Source: CAVSVP01 sp963731125 (lineage in GTDB: Bacteria; Pseudomonadota; Gammaproteobacteria; Competibacterales; Competibacteraceae). Taken from it: DNA of 64,000 bases. The position numbers and the translations under genes were made by a program. Where the stretch lies: NCBI GenBank assembly GCA_963731125.1, contig CAVSVP010000009.1:124001-188000 (forward strand), written 5' to 3'. Shown piece after piece: positions 44,359 to 52,292 of the stretch. The stretch's first letter is position 1. Every line of letters begins with the position of its first letter. The notes under the pieces were generated by a model. The model was not told the origin of the DNA. It was given only the letters and a program-made list of their open reading frames with translations, and made no database searches.

Positions 44359-44552
44359 TACTTCGATTCCTCGATAGCCTTTTTTACAGCTTTGATTTGA
44401 TAGTGTTGAGCATCATCGCCGGCTTTGCCGGATATAACAACAGGCTTAGCAACCTTGAGATGCACAAAATTCCGATGACTCCATTTGCCTCCTCGATTCT
44501 TGAAGCCTGCGCTTTCAAGTTCTTGGATCAGTTCTCTGACTTTTGGAGGCAA
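44358..44552 (-). CDS. hicA: HicA-family mRNA interferase toxin
   Basis: A 64-residue toxin with the double-stranded RNA-binding-like fold of HicA. It has VRELIQELESAGF, then GGKWSHRNFVHL, in which His26 is the likely catalytic residue, and ends with the basic helix YQIKAVKKAIEES. In known members it cleaves mRNA in the cytoplasm and is neutralised by HicB. The only in-frame start is TTG (44552); an in-frame stop lies three codons upstream. The gene starts 21 bases after the attC-like site 1. Confidence 0.85.
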   Translation of the reverse strand: MPPKVRELIQELESAGFKNRGGKWSHRNFVHLKVAKPVVISGKAGDDAQHYQIKAVKKAIEESK

Positions 44553-44558
44553 CTCTGA

Positions 44559-45026
44559 TTATTCCTGATTGGCGCCCAACGGCCAGGCATCAGCCGCGTC
44601 GGGGAGCCGAAGCGGAGCGTAGGCTTTTCGGCGTCGGCTGGACGCCCTTGTTCGGCATAGTCGAAGTAAGGAAGTACGCTGGATGAGAATCTCTGCCGCA
44701 ATCCCTAGCCCTGTATGGAGCCGACGGATCATCTCCAGTGACAAGGGGCGTTTCCGGTTGAGCACTTCTGCTACCCGTGCACGGCTTCCCAGGTAGGGCT
44801 CCAGATCACGGCGGCAGAGCCCGCGACTCTCCATATGGTATTTGATCGCTTCGATGGGGTCTGGAGCGGGAATGCTGTAGTGCTGCTCCTCGTAAGCTTC
44901 CACGAGAGCGGCTAACACCTCCAGACGATCCCCTTCCAGCGTCTTGGAAGCCGCGTCAAAGAGGCGGTCGATTTCTGCCAGCGCAGTCTCATGGTCTGCT
45001 TCGGTGCGAATGAGATGGATGTCCAT
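44559..45026 (-). CDS. higA: HigA-family antitoxin with C-terminal read-through extension
   Basis: An antitoxin of the HigBA system. The first 120 residues are normal HigA: EVLAALVEAYEEQHYSIPAPDPIEAIKYHMESRG, then the helix-turn-helix (RRDLEPYLGSRARVAEVLNRKRPLSLEMIRRL) and GIAAEILIQ. From about residue 121 the sequence turns into RTSLLRLCRTRASSRRRKAY and on to WPLGANQE, with no resemblance to HigA. These last 35 residues are encoded by the attC-like site 1, which is read right through. An AGAGGA site lies seven bases before the ATG. Confidence 0.8.
   Translation of the reverse strand: MDIHLIRTEADHETALAEIDRLFDAASKTLEGDRLEVLAALVEAYEEQHYSIPAPDPIEAIKYHMESRGLCRRDLEPYLGSRARVAEVLNRKRPLSLEMIRRLHTGLGIAAEILIQRTSLLRLCRTRASSRRRKAYAPLRLPDAADAWPLGANQE
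44574..44656 (-). other. Candidate attC site 1 (between higA and hicA)
   Basis: Read on the minus strand: R'' GCCGAAC (44656-44650; one mismatch to RYYYAAC), L'' GGCGTCCAGCCG, a GC-rich centre with its own small stem, L' CGGCTGATGCC, spacer, and R' GTTGGGC (44580-44574; perfect GTTRRRY). L'' and L' pair over 11 bases with one extra C and one G-T, and R''/R' pair with one mismatch. This imperfect palindrome with an extrahelical base is the hallmark of integron attC sites. Length 83. Confidence 0.7.
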
Positions 45027-45204
45027 AGCGATGTCCTCTTAAAATGGTGGTAACGTCGATTCTGTCGTAGTCTTGGTGCGTCCCAATAAAGCGAATGTAG
45101 ATGATGCCAGACGTACAATTGACAGCCACCACCAGACGGTACTGATTGCCTCGAATATTGAAAACCTCACGGTTATTGCTCGCAATGCTCGCATTGCGGT
45201 ACAC
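44989..45204 (-). pseudogene. higB: Truncated HigB toxin
   Basis: The C-terminal half of a HigB mRNA interferase: YRNASIASNNREVFNIRGNQ, then YRLVVAVNCTSGIIYIRFIG and THQDYDRIDVTTI, which are the family signature. The N-terminal 40-45 residues are missing. Upstream the frame stays open but has no family similarity and no good start; GTG at 45204 is the only candidate. HigB needs both halves of its fold, so this copy is probably inactive. It overlaps higA by 38 bases. The AT-rich 45205-45370 gap shows no further attC. Confidence 0.6.
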
Positions 45205-45426
45205 ATTTTTGATGTTAGCTTTTTCTTGTTTATCCTTATTACTTTTTATTCTTTGATTTATCCAATGTATATCGTACCCCGTTCGTTTATCTTCTACCCA
45301 TTAAACTATCATCCCTGTCGTTCTTGTGGAACTTATTATTACCTCTTTCCAAACCTCTGTTCATAGTCTAAAGTGCAAAATCAATTTGCCATTGATATTC
45401 ATTCGCCTAAGGAAAGGACACAATCT

Positions 45427-47166
45427 ATGGCACTAGCATCTAACGAAACGCAAGCCAGTGGAACTAGCCTACGCTTAACCGGCTTGAGTAGACAACTGGT
45501 ACGCAATAAGCTACTGGACGAAAATACCGCCCTTCGTGCTCTTGAACAGGCACCACAGAACGGCATTCCTTTTGTTACTTATCTGGTGGAAAACAAGCTC
45601 GCTTCGGCAATGGATATTGCCCGCATTGCCTCCCGGGAGTACAGCCTTCCCCTATTCGACCTCAGCGCGTTGGATATGGATGCAGCCCCGGTAAACCGCG
45701 TAGACGAACGGCTAATCCGCCAGTATCGGGCATTGCCCCTTTGGAAGCGCGGCAACCGCCTGTTCATCGGTCTGACCGATCCCACCAATATGCGGGCTTT
45801 AGAAGATATTAAATTTCAAAGCAGCTTGAATACCGAGCCTATCGTTGTTGTCGAGACCCAGTTAGCGCAGGCTATCGAGCGCGCGCTGCAAAATTCTTCG
45901 GAGTCCATGGCCGAGCTTTTAGATGAGGATCTCGATAATGTCGATGTAACCGGCGACAAGGAAGGCAGGCCATCCTCTATGGCCGCCAAAAATCAGGATG
46001 ACGATGCTCCCGTTGTCCGCTTTGTGAACCGGGCGCTGCTGGATGCCATTAACCGTGGCGCTTCCGACCTGCACTTCGAACCCTATGAAAAACTTTATCG
46101 GGTCCGGTTCCGCCAGGATGGTATTCTGCATGAAGTCGCCAAACCGCCTATTAGCATAGCAGCACGTATTTCGGCACGCCTTAAGGTCATGGCCCAACTC
46201 GACATTGCCGAGCGCCGCGTGCCGCAGGATGGTCGGATGAAACTGCGGCTGTCCAAACACCATGCCATCGATTTCCGCGTTAATACCATGCCCACCCTCT
46301 GGGGCGAAAAAGTGGTGATGCGTATTCTGGATCCCGCCAGCGCCAAGATGGGTATCGACGCCCTAGGCTATGAAGCCCATCAGAAAGAGCTGTTTCTGAA
46401 AGCCATCCGTAAGCCCCAGGGAATGGTTCTGGTGACCGGCCCGACGGGCAGCGGTAAAACCGTGTCCTTGTACACGGCCCTCAATATTCTCAATACCTCC
46501 GAGGTCAATATCTCCACCGCCGAAGATCCCGTGGAAATCAACCTGCCGGGTGTTAACCAGGTCAACGTCAATGTCAAGACCGGCATGACCTTCGCTAATG
46601 CCCTGCGCGCCTTCTTGCGCCAGGACCCGGACATCATCATGGTGGGTGAGATTCGTGACCTGGAGACGGCGGAAATCGCCATTAAAGCGGCACAGACCGG
46701 GCACCTGGTGCTCTCCACGCTGCATACCAACAGCGCCGCCGAAACGCTGACCCGCTTGATGAACATGGGTGTCGCGCCCTTTAACATTGCTTCCAGTACC
46801 AGTCTGATTATCGCCCAGCGTCTGGCCCGGCGGCTATGCAATCACTGCAAAGAAGAGGATAATAATATTCCTCGCGAGGCGTTGCTGGAGGAAGGCTTTC
46901 AGGAGGCCGATCTGGATAAATTAACCGTTTACCGGCCGGTGGGCTGCGAACAGTGCCTCAACGGTTATAAGGGCCGGGTCGGCATTTATGAAGTCATGCC
47001 GATTTCGGAAGCCATGCAGCGCATTATCATGGCCGAGGGCAACGCCATGCAAATTGCCGATCAGGCGCAGCGGGAAGGGGTCAATAACCTTCGGCAATCG
47101 GGACTTAACAAAGTCCGCGAAGGGATGACCAGTCTGGAAGAAATCAATCGCGTCACTAAGGATTAG
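45427..47166 (+). CDS. pilB: Type IV pilus extension ATPase PilB
   Basis: The hexameric ATPase that drives pilus extension. The ATG at 45427 (MALASNETQASG) has AAGGAAAGG upstream and gives 579 residues, near the usual PilB length; a GTG 18 codons earlier is possible. The N-terminal MshEN-type domain has LVRNKLLDENTALRAL. The core has GASDLHFEPYEKLYRVRFRQDG, Walker A TGPTGSGKT (about 337-345), AEDPVEINLPGVNQ, Walker B IIMVGEIRD and TGHLVLSTLHTNSA. The zinc motif CNHC ... CEQC is present. It is followed by pilC and pilD. Confidence 0.96.
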   Translation: MALASNETQASGTSLRLTGLSRQLVRNKLLDENTALRALEQAPQNGIPFVTYLVENKLASAMDIARIASREYSLPLFDLSALDMDAAPVNRVDERLIRQYRALPLWKRGNRLFIGLTDPTNMRALEDIKFQSSLNTEPIVVVETQLAQAIERALQNSSESMAELLDEDLDNVDVTGDKEGRPSSMAAKNQDDDAPVVRFVNRALLDAINRGASDLHFEPYEKLYRVRFRQDGILHEVAKPPISIAARISARLKVMAQLDIAERRVPQDGRMKLRLSKHHAIDFRVNTMPTLWGEKVVMRILDPASAKMGIDALGYEAHQKELFLKAIRKPQGMVLVTGPTGSGKTVSLYTALNILNTSEVNISTAEDPVEINLPGVNQVNVNVKTGMTFANALRAFLRQDPDIIMVGEIRDLETAEIAIKAAQTGHLVLSTLHTNSAAETLTRLMNMGVAPFNIASSTSLIIAQRLARRLCNHCKEEDNNIPREALLEEGFQEADLDKLTVYRPVGCEQCLNGYKGRVGIYEVMPISEAMQRIIMAEGNAMQIADQAQREGVNNLRQSGLNKVREGMTSLEEINRVTKD

Positions 47167-47169
47167 ACC

Positions 47170-48405
47170 ATGGCAAGGAAATCGAGCTTAGCAAAGCACA
47201 TGGATGAAGATATTGTCTTCCTTTGGCAGGGCACCGACAAACGCAATAAACGCGTCAAAGGGGAAATGCGGGGTTCCAATTCCAATCTCATCAAAGCCGA
47301 ACTGCGTCGGCAAGGCATCACCCCGCTCACCGTCAGAAAAAAGCCGAAGCCGTTGTTGGCGTTTGGGGACAGCATTAAACCCAAGGATATCATGCTGTTC
47401 ACGCGGCAACTATGCACGATGCTGGATTCTGGCATCGCCATCGTCCAGGCCCTGGACATGATCGGCCACAGCAGCAAGAAACCCAAGCTGAAAAAACTTA
47501 TTTTAGACATTAAAACCGATGTGGAATCCGGCGTCACTTTCACTAAAGCATTGGCTAAACATCACCTGTACTTCAACGATCTCTATTGCAGTCTGGTCGG
47601 AGCCGGTGAAGAGGCCGGCGTGCTGGAAATCCTGCTCGACAAGATTGCGATTTATCTGGAAAAGAGCGAGGCGCTCAAGGCTAAGGTTAAAAAGGCGCTG
47701 ACCTACCCCACCATTGTGCTGTTTTTTGCATTTGTGGTAACAGCTATTCTATTAATTTTCGTCATTCCCACCTTTGAAGATTTATTCAAAGGTTTTGGTG
47801 CGGACTTACCGGCTCTGACCCGTATGGTGATCGATCTATCACAAATCTTTCAATCCTACTGGTATCTGATCCTCGGCCTTCCGGTCGGCGCTATTGTCGG
47901 CTTTATCGCCCTCCGCAAACGCTCCCGCACTTTCTACCAACTGGTTGACCGCTGGGTCTTAAAACTGCCGCTGATTGGCGATTTAGTGGGCACTGCGGCT
48001 AATGCCCGCTTTGCCCGTACCCTGTCTACCATGTTCTCCGGCGGCGTTCCCCTGGTCGACGCCATGACATCGGTCTCGACCGCTACCGGCAACTACGTCT
48101 ATGAACAGGCCGTGCTGGAAATGCGTGATTCGGTGTCAATCGGTCAACAGCTTAACTTCTCCATGCGACAGGCCAGCCTGTTTCCGGATATGGTCATTCA
48201 AATGGTCGCCATCGGTGAAGAATCGGGTTCTCTGGGCGATATGCTGGCCAAGGTCGCTGACTTTTACGAAGCAGAAGTCGATAATAAGGTCGACACCCTG
48301 ACCACTTTTATCGAACCCGCCCTGATGGGTTTTCTCGCTGTGGTGGTAGGAGGTTTGGTAATCGCCATGTATCTACCCATTTTCAAATTGGCTTCTGCGG
48401 TGTAA
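47170..48405 (+). CDS. pilC: Type IV pilus inner-membrane platform protein PilC
   Basis: The GspF-family platform protein of the pilus machine, 411 residues. It begins three bases after pilB. Two T2SSF repeats are clear: LCTMLDSGIAIVQALDMIG with SLVGAGEEAGVLEILLDKIA, and MFSGGVPLVDAMTSV with MVAIGEESGSLGDMLAKVADFYE. Three membrane spans lie near 175-200, 228-248 and 382-405. PilC links cytoplasmic PilB and PilT to the growing pilus base. Confidence 0.96.
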   Translation: MARKSSLAKHMDEDIVFLWQGTDKRNKRVKGEMRGSNSNLIKAELRRQGITPLTVRKKPKPLLAFGDSIKPKDIMLFTRQLCTMLDSGIAIVQALDMIGHSSKKPKLKKLILDIKTDVESGVTFTKALAKHHLYFNDLYCSLVGAGEEAGVLEILLDKIAIYLEKSEALKAKVKKALTYPTIVLFFAFVVTAILLIFVIPTFEDLFKGFGADLPALTRMVIDLSQIFQSYWYLILGLPVGAIVGFIALRKRSRTFYQLVDRWVLKLPLIGDLVGTAANARFARTLSTMFSGGVPLVDAMTSVSTATGNYVYEQAVLEMRDSVSIGQQLNFSMRQASLFPDMVIQMVAIGEESGSLGDMLAKVADFYEAEVDNKVDTLTTFIEPALMGFLAVVVGGLVIAMYLPIFKLASAV

Positions 48406-48419
48406 GCGACTCGAACAGC

Positions 48420-49286
48420 ATGGATATTCCAGAACTTCTAGCGCATTCTCCCGTCCTGTTTCTGATTACCGCAGGGCTGTTTAGCCTGATGGTCGGCAGT
48501 TTTTTAAACGTGGTTATCCACCGCCTGCCTATTATGATGGAACGGGAATGGCGGCTGCAATGCACCGAACTACAAGGTCAGGCACCTCCCCAGGAAGCCG
48601 CCTTTAATCTCTGGACGCCACGCTCCCGTTGCCCCGCCTGCGGCCATGCAATCCATGCCGCCGAGAACATTCCCCTGTTCAGCTACTTTCTGCAGCGGGG
48701 ACGCTGTGCGCACTGCCGGACGCCCATCTCCCCAAGGTACCCCCTGGTGGAAGCGTTGAGCGCCATCCTGGCGGTAATCACCGCCTGGCATTTCGGCTTC
48801 GGCTGGCAAACGGCGGCGGCGTTAGTCCTAACCTGGGCGCTGCTTGCCCTTAGCGTCATTGACTTTCAACATCAGCTACTTCCGGATAACATTACGCTTC
48901 CTTTTCTTTGGTTGGGGCTGAGTTTAGCGCTATTTGACGTATTTACCGACCTGAGAAGCAGCGTCATCGGTGCCATAGGCGGTTATCTTTGTTTATGGGT
49001 AGTTTATCAACTGTTTCGTCTGCTGACCGGTAAAGAAGGCATGGGTTACGGGGATTTTAAACTGCTGGCAATGCTGGGGGCCTGGCAAGGCTGGCAGAAT
49101 CTTCCGGTGATTATTATCGTCTCCTCCGCCGTCGGCGCCGTGTTGGGCAGCGTATTGATCCTAGTCAGCGGCCGCGACCGTCATGTACCCATGCCTTTCG
49201 GACCCTTTCTGGCAGCCGCCGGATGGATCACCTTATTATGGGGCGATGCGATCGATGCTTTTTATCTGGACTGGATGGGACTCTAA
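48420..49286 (+). CDS. pilD: Prepilin peptidase / N-methyltransferase PilD
   Basis: An inner-membrane aspartic protease that cleaves and N-methylates prepilins. The cytoplasmic zinc-binding loop has two CxxC pairs (CPACGHAIHAAENIPLFSY ... CAHC), needed for methylation. The catalytic Asp residues are in VIDFQHQLLPD and in GYGDFKLLAMLGAW (GxGD). About eight membrane spans are visible. No second prepilin peptidase gene is in the window, so it probably serves both PilA and the T2SS pseudopilins GspG to GspK. Confidence 0.96.
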   Translation: MDIPELLAHSPVLFLITAGLFSLMVGSFLNVVIHRLPIMMEREWRLQCTELQGQAPPQEAAFNLWTPRSRCPACGHAIHAAENIPLFSYFLQRGRCAHCRTPISPRYPLVEALSAILAVITAWHFGFGWQTAAALVLTWALLALSVIDFQHQLLPDNITLPFLWLGLSLALFDVFTDLRSSVIGAIGGYLCLWVVYQLFRLLTGKEGMGYGDFKLLAMLGAWQGWQNLPVIIIVSSAVGAVLGSVLILVSGRDRHVPMPFGPFLAAAGWITLLWGDAIDAFYLDWMGL

Positions 49287-49289
49287 ACT

Positions 49290-49919
49290 ATGTTATTGAT
49301 CGGTCTGACAGGCGGTATCGGCAGTGGCAAGACGGTGGTCAGCGATGCTTTCCAGCGCCATGGCGTACCGGTTATCGACACCGACATACTAGCCCGGGAA
49401 CTGGTTAAACCGGGACAACCGGCTTTGGCGGAGATTATCGCCACCTTCGGTCCCGCCTCTCTCGACGCATCGGGCGCCCTGGATCGGAGCTACTTGCGTC
49501 AAACCGTCTTTGCCGATCCCGCTCAACGCAAGCGCTTGGAAGCTATCCTGCACCCCCGCATCCGCCAAGCGCTCGCCGAACGCCTGGTGACTTTAACAGC
49601 CTCTTATTGTCTGGTGGTGGTACCCTTGTTGACGGAAACCGCTATGGCCGGCCTGTTTCACCGTATTCTGGTCATCGATATCCCGGAAAACGTGCAGGTG
49701 CAGCGGGTGATGGCCCGGGATCATGTGGACGAGGCTCACGCCCAACGCATTCTCAGCGCTCAGGCAACCCAGGCCCAGCGTTTGGCCTTAGCCCATGAGG
49801 TGCTTGACAACAGCGGCAGCTTAAAGAGTATGGAGGATCAGGTCACGGCGCTGCATCAGAGATATCTTGCTCTCGCTACTGAGGGTAATCATCGTCACAC
49901 GCCATCTAGGCAAGACTAA
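49290..49919 (+). CDS. coaE: Dephospho-CoA kinase
   Basis: Final step of coenzyme A synthesis. A P-loop kinase of 209 residues starting MLLIGLTGGIGSGKTVVSDAF, followed by VIDTDILARELVKPG. HPRIRQALAERL and VVPLLTETAMAGLFHRILVID are family blocks. It starts three bases after pilD. The pilD-coaE-zapD order is conserved in gammaproteobacteria. Confidence 0.95.
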   Translation: MLLIGLTGGIGSGKTVVSDAFQRHGVPVIDTDILARELVKPGQPALAEIIATFGPASLDASGALDRSYLRQTVFADPAQRKRLEAILHPRIRQALAERLVTLTASYCLVVVPLLTETAMAGLFHRILVIDIPENVQVQRVMARDHVDEAHAQRILSAQATQAQRLALAHEVLDNSGSLKSMEDQVTALHQRYLALATEGNHRHTPSRQD

Positions 49920-49961
49920 GGCGATGATTTCCGGAAAAACACTACCCTTTTGGGGGAACCA

Positions 49962-50756
49962 GTGATTGTGGCAAGCGACGCGGCTGTAACAAACAGCATT
50001 TGTTACGAACATCCTCTCAATGAAAGAATCCGGGTCCTACTGCGGCTTGAATTCCTATTTCAGCAGGTAGTGCAAAATGCCGCCGAGCATTCCCCTTGGG
50101 ACAGCCGGTTGGCTTTACAGGGCTTATTCGATATTTTCGGCCTTATCGGCCGCAACGAATTCAAAGCGGAACTGCTTAAAGAGCTGGATCGTTATGCAAC
50201 CTCACTGTACCGGCTTGGCCAGACACCCGGTGTGGATACCGAAAAACTGAACAGCATTTTACAAGAAATCGGACAAGCCATTAACGGAATTCACAGCCTG
50301 GACAACGCGACCCTGGAAGCGGTCCGTCAAAACGATTTTCTCGGTGCCGTCCGCCAGCGCAACAACATACCCGGCGGCACCTGTCCTTTCGACGTGCCGG
50401 CTCTGCACTTCTGGTTACGGCAGTCCGGCACCGTTCGCACTCGCCACATTGCGGCGTGGCTGCAGCCTTTTCAACCTCTCCAAGACGCGGTTCGCTTGAT
50501 CCTTCGCTTGATTCGCGACAGCGCACTACCGTACTGGGAAATCGCAGCACAGGGTTTTTATCAACAGGCATTGGATAGTACTTCACCCAACCAGTTGGTG
50601 CAGGTTATCTTGTCCCGGGAGGCCACCGTATTTCCTACAATTAGCGGCAGTAAGCATCGGTTTTCCCTGCGCTTTATGGAACAGCCCGATCCGGGCCAAC
50701 GCCCCCGACAGACGGCAGAGGCGATTAATTTCCAGCTGGTCTGCTGCATTATCTAG
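49962..50756 (+). CDS. zapD: Cell division protein ZapD
   Basis: An FtsZ-associated protein that bundles FtsZ filaments (DUF1342/YacF). Family blocks are YEHPLNERIRVLLRLEFLFQQV near the N terminus, LFDIFGLIGRNEFKAELLKELDRY, GGTCPFDVPALHFWL and RFSLRFMEQ. The start is uncertain: GTG at 49962 follows GGGGGAA at proper spacing, while TTG at 49950 and GTG at 49968 are also in frame. yacG, often found next, is not seen. Confidence 0.93.
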   Translation: MIVASDAAVTNSICYEHPLNERIRVLLRLEFLFQQVVQNAAEHSPWDSRLALQGLFDIFGLIGRNEFKAELLKELDRYATSLYRLGQTPGVDTEKLNSILQEIGQAINGIHSLDNATLEAVRQNDFLGAVRQRNNIPGGTCPFDVPALHFWLRQSGTVRTRHIAAWLQPFQPLQDAVRLILRLIRDSALPYWEIAAQGFYQQALDSTSPNQLVQVILSREATVFPTISGSKHRFSLRFMEQPDPGQRPRQTAEAINFQLVCCII

Positions 50757-50813
50757 AGGCGCCAGGCTGTGACAGGTGTCGCCGCCAGCGCACGGGAGAG
50801 ATTTAGCAGCCCG

Positions 50814-51302
50814 CTATTTCATAGCGATCTGCAAGGGAAAGGTGACCGCGTATAATTGATCGGCCAACACTTCCACCGTGGTGCGCCAGTCCTGTCTTCC
50901 CGTACTGCATACCGGCAACATGGCCCATCCCTGCCAGAGCTCGTTGGTTACGCGACCAAGCGTAAAGCGGTTAACCCCCATGTTCATGCCCACCATCGTA
51001 AAACGCACAGCCATCTGGCTAACCTGCTTTGTCTTCGATCCTGCTAGAGTCACACTCACCGTAAAAACTTTAAGCGGACGCACGCCATCTTCCAGTTCTA
51101 GAGTCACGGTTAGGTCTTGGCCATAAGCTGTGCAAGCCTTACCACCGGGATTACACTGGGTTTCGGCTGCGAGCATAACCGTCTGGTTAGCACCAACATG
51201 CCCGTCATACACCCACGGGTAAAACATTCGACTTAGCGCGCCCAGCACCAGCAAAAGAAGAAGACTGCCGCTCGACCAGAGGTAGCGTCCCGGTACCTTC
51301 AT
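50814..51302 (-). CDS. Membrane-anchored periplasmic protein, FixH-like
   Basis: A 162-residue protein with one N-terminal membrane anchor (SSGSLLLLLVLGALSRMF) and a periplasmic beta-sandwich. A CNPGGKAC pair and a later VCSTG Cys could form disulfides. MVGMNMGVNRFTL and WQGWAMLPVCS resemble FixH or CopC-like domains, which often act in copper or cytochrome oxidase assembly, but no such genes are nearby. Function unknown. Its start overlaps the end of the Nudix fusion gene by four bases. Confidence 0.6.
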   Translation of the reverse strand: MKVPGRYLWSSGSLLLLLVLGALSRMFYPWVYDGHVGANQTVMLAAETQCNPGGKACTAYGQDLTVTLELEDGVRPLKVFTVSVTLAGSKTKQVSQMAVRFTMVGMNMGVNRFTLGRVTNELWQGWAMLPVCSTGRQDWRTTVEVLADQLYAVTFPLQIAMK

Positions 51303-52285
51303 CCGTTATCCCAGAAAGCGCGGATCGCGGCGATCCCCTGGGCACCGTGATGCCAGGCCTGCTCCAGATCAGCCGACGTCATACCCCCGAGCGCATAAAC
51401 AGGAATATTCGCCTCCTCCGCCAATGCCTGAAACCCTTTCCAGCCGATGGGTATCGCTTCACGATGACTGGCGGTAGCCTTGACCGGCGATAAGACAGCA
51501 AAATCTACACCTATCCGGCAGGCATGACGTAATTCTGCGCGATTATGGCAGGAGGCGGCAACCCAGCGATCCACCGGCAGAGGGCGGCTGTCGAGCACCC
51601 GCAGACGTGCAGCCGTTAGATGAACACCGTCGGCGTTCACCTTATCCGCTTGAGCAAGACTACCGTTTAATAATATAGGCACTCCGTAACGCTTACCAAG
51701 GATTTGCGCTTCTTGGTACAAGTCTAGCAGCATCGTTTCATGCAGTTCTTTGGCGCGTAACTGCACCAGCGCCACGCCTCGCTGCAACGCCCTTTCCAAA
51801 CGCCGTAGAAAACTTTCCAGCGAATCGACGGAAGCACCGGTGATTAGATACTCGGCAGGCAGCCGCAAAGCGTTAATAATGGGTCTATCCGCAGCCGGCA
51901 AAGCATAGCGGGGCAATGCCTGGGGCGTCACCCAGGCCAGCGGCTGGCCCTCCAGCCCCCATGGCCGGCCGCAATATTCCAACACACACCGAACATCCAG
52001 CAGCACGCCTTTATCGGGATAGACATGGCGAATACGAATCAATGGCCGAGCAGCGCCTACGTGGATACCGAGTTCCTCGTGCAGTTCTCGCACTAGGGCG
52101 GTCTCGACAGTTTCGCCCGTTTCCACTTTTCCGCCGGGAAATTCCCACAGGCCGCCCTGATGAACATGATCAGGACGCCGGGTCAGCAGCACCTCGCCGG
52201 CGGCATTGCGCACTATGCCAACGGCGACCTGCACCCAGGTATCCCGCTTTCCAGAAGAACCCAGCGAGTGGAGAAGACTGGTCAT
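51299..52285 (-). CDS. Nudix hydrolase / thiamine-phosphate-synthase-like fusion (MutT type)
   Basis: A 328-residue two-domain protein. Residues about 15-140 are a Nudix hydrolase with the full box GGKVETGETVETALVREL followed by HEELGI, like MutT, which removes oxidised dGTP. Residues about 145-325 are a TIM-barrel domain of the ThiE/TenI type (LVQLRAKEL, ADGVHLTAARL, DFAVLSPVKATASH, VYALGGMTSADL). This fusion is known in gammaproteobacteria beside argJ and secA. Whether the second domain still makes thiamine phosphate is unknown. The start at 52285 lies seven bases after the argJ stop; the longer upstream frame overlaps argJ and has no domain. Confidence 0.85.
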   Translation of the reverse strand: MTSLLHSLGSSGKRDTWVQVAVGIVRNAAGEVLLTRRPDHVHQGGLWEFPGGKVETGETVETALVRELHEELGIHVGAARPLIRIRHVYPDKGVLLDVRCVLEYCGRPWGLEGQPLAWVTPQALPRYALPAADRPIINALRLPAEYLITGASVDSLESFLRRLERALQRGVALVQLRAKELHETMLLDLYQEAQILGKRYGVPILLNGSLAQADKVNADGVHLTAARLRVLDSRPLPVDRWVAASCHNRAELRHACRIGVDFAVLSPVKATASHREAIPIGWKGFQALAEEANIPVYALGGMTSADLEQAWHHGAQGIAAIRAFWDNG

Positions 52286-52292
52286 CGCCTGC

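Larger units (their letters stand above)
44068..44579 (-). mobile_element. Candidate integron gene cassette carrying hicAB
   Basis: The 512-base segment between the predicted recombination points (G^TT) of the two attC-like sites contains one complete two-gene operon and little else. The compact layout, coding direction toward the attC, and a toxin-antitoxin payload are all typical of cassettes in sedentary chromosomal integrons. No integrase is present, so it would be a CALIN (attC cluster lacking integrase) if real. Confidence 0.5.
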
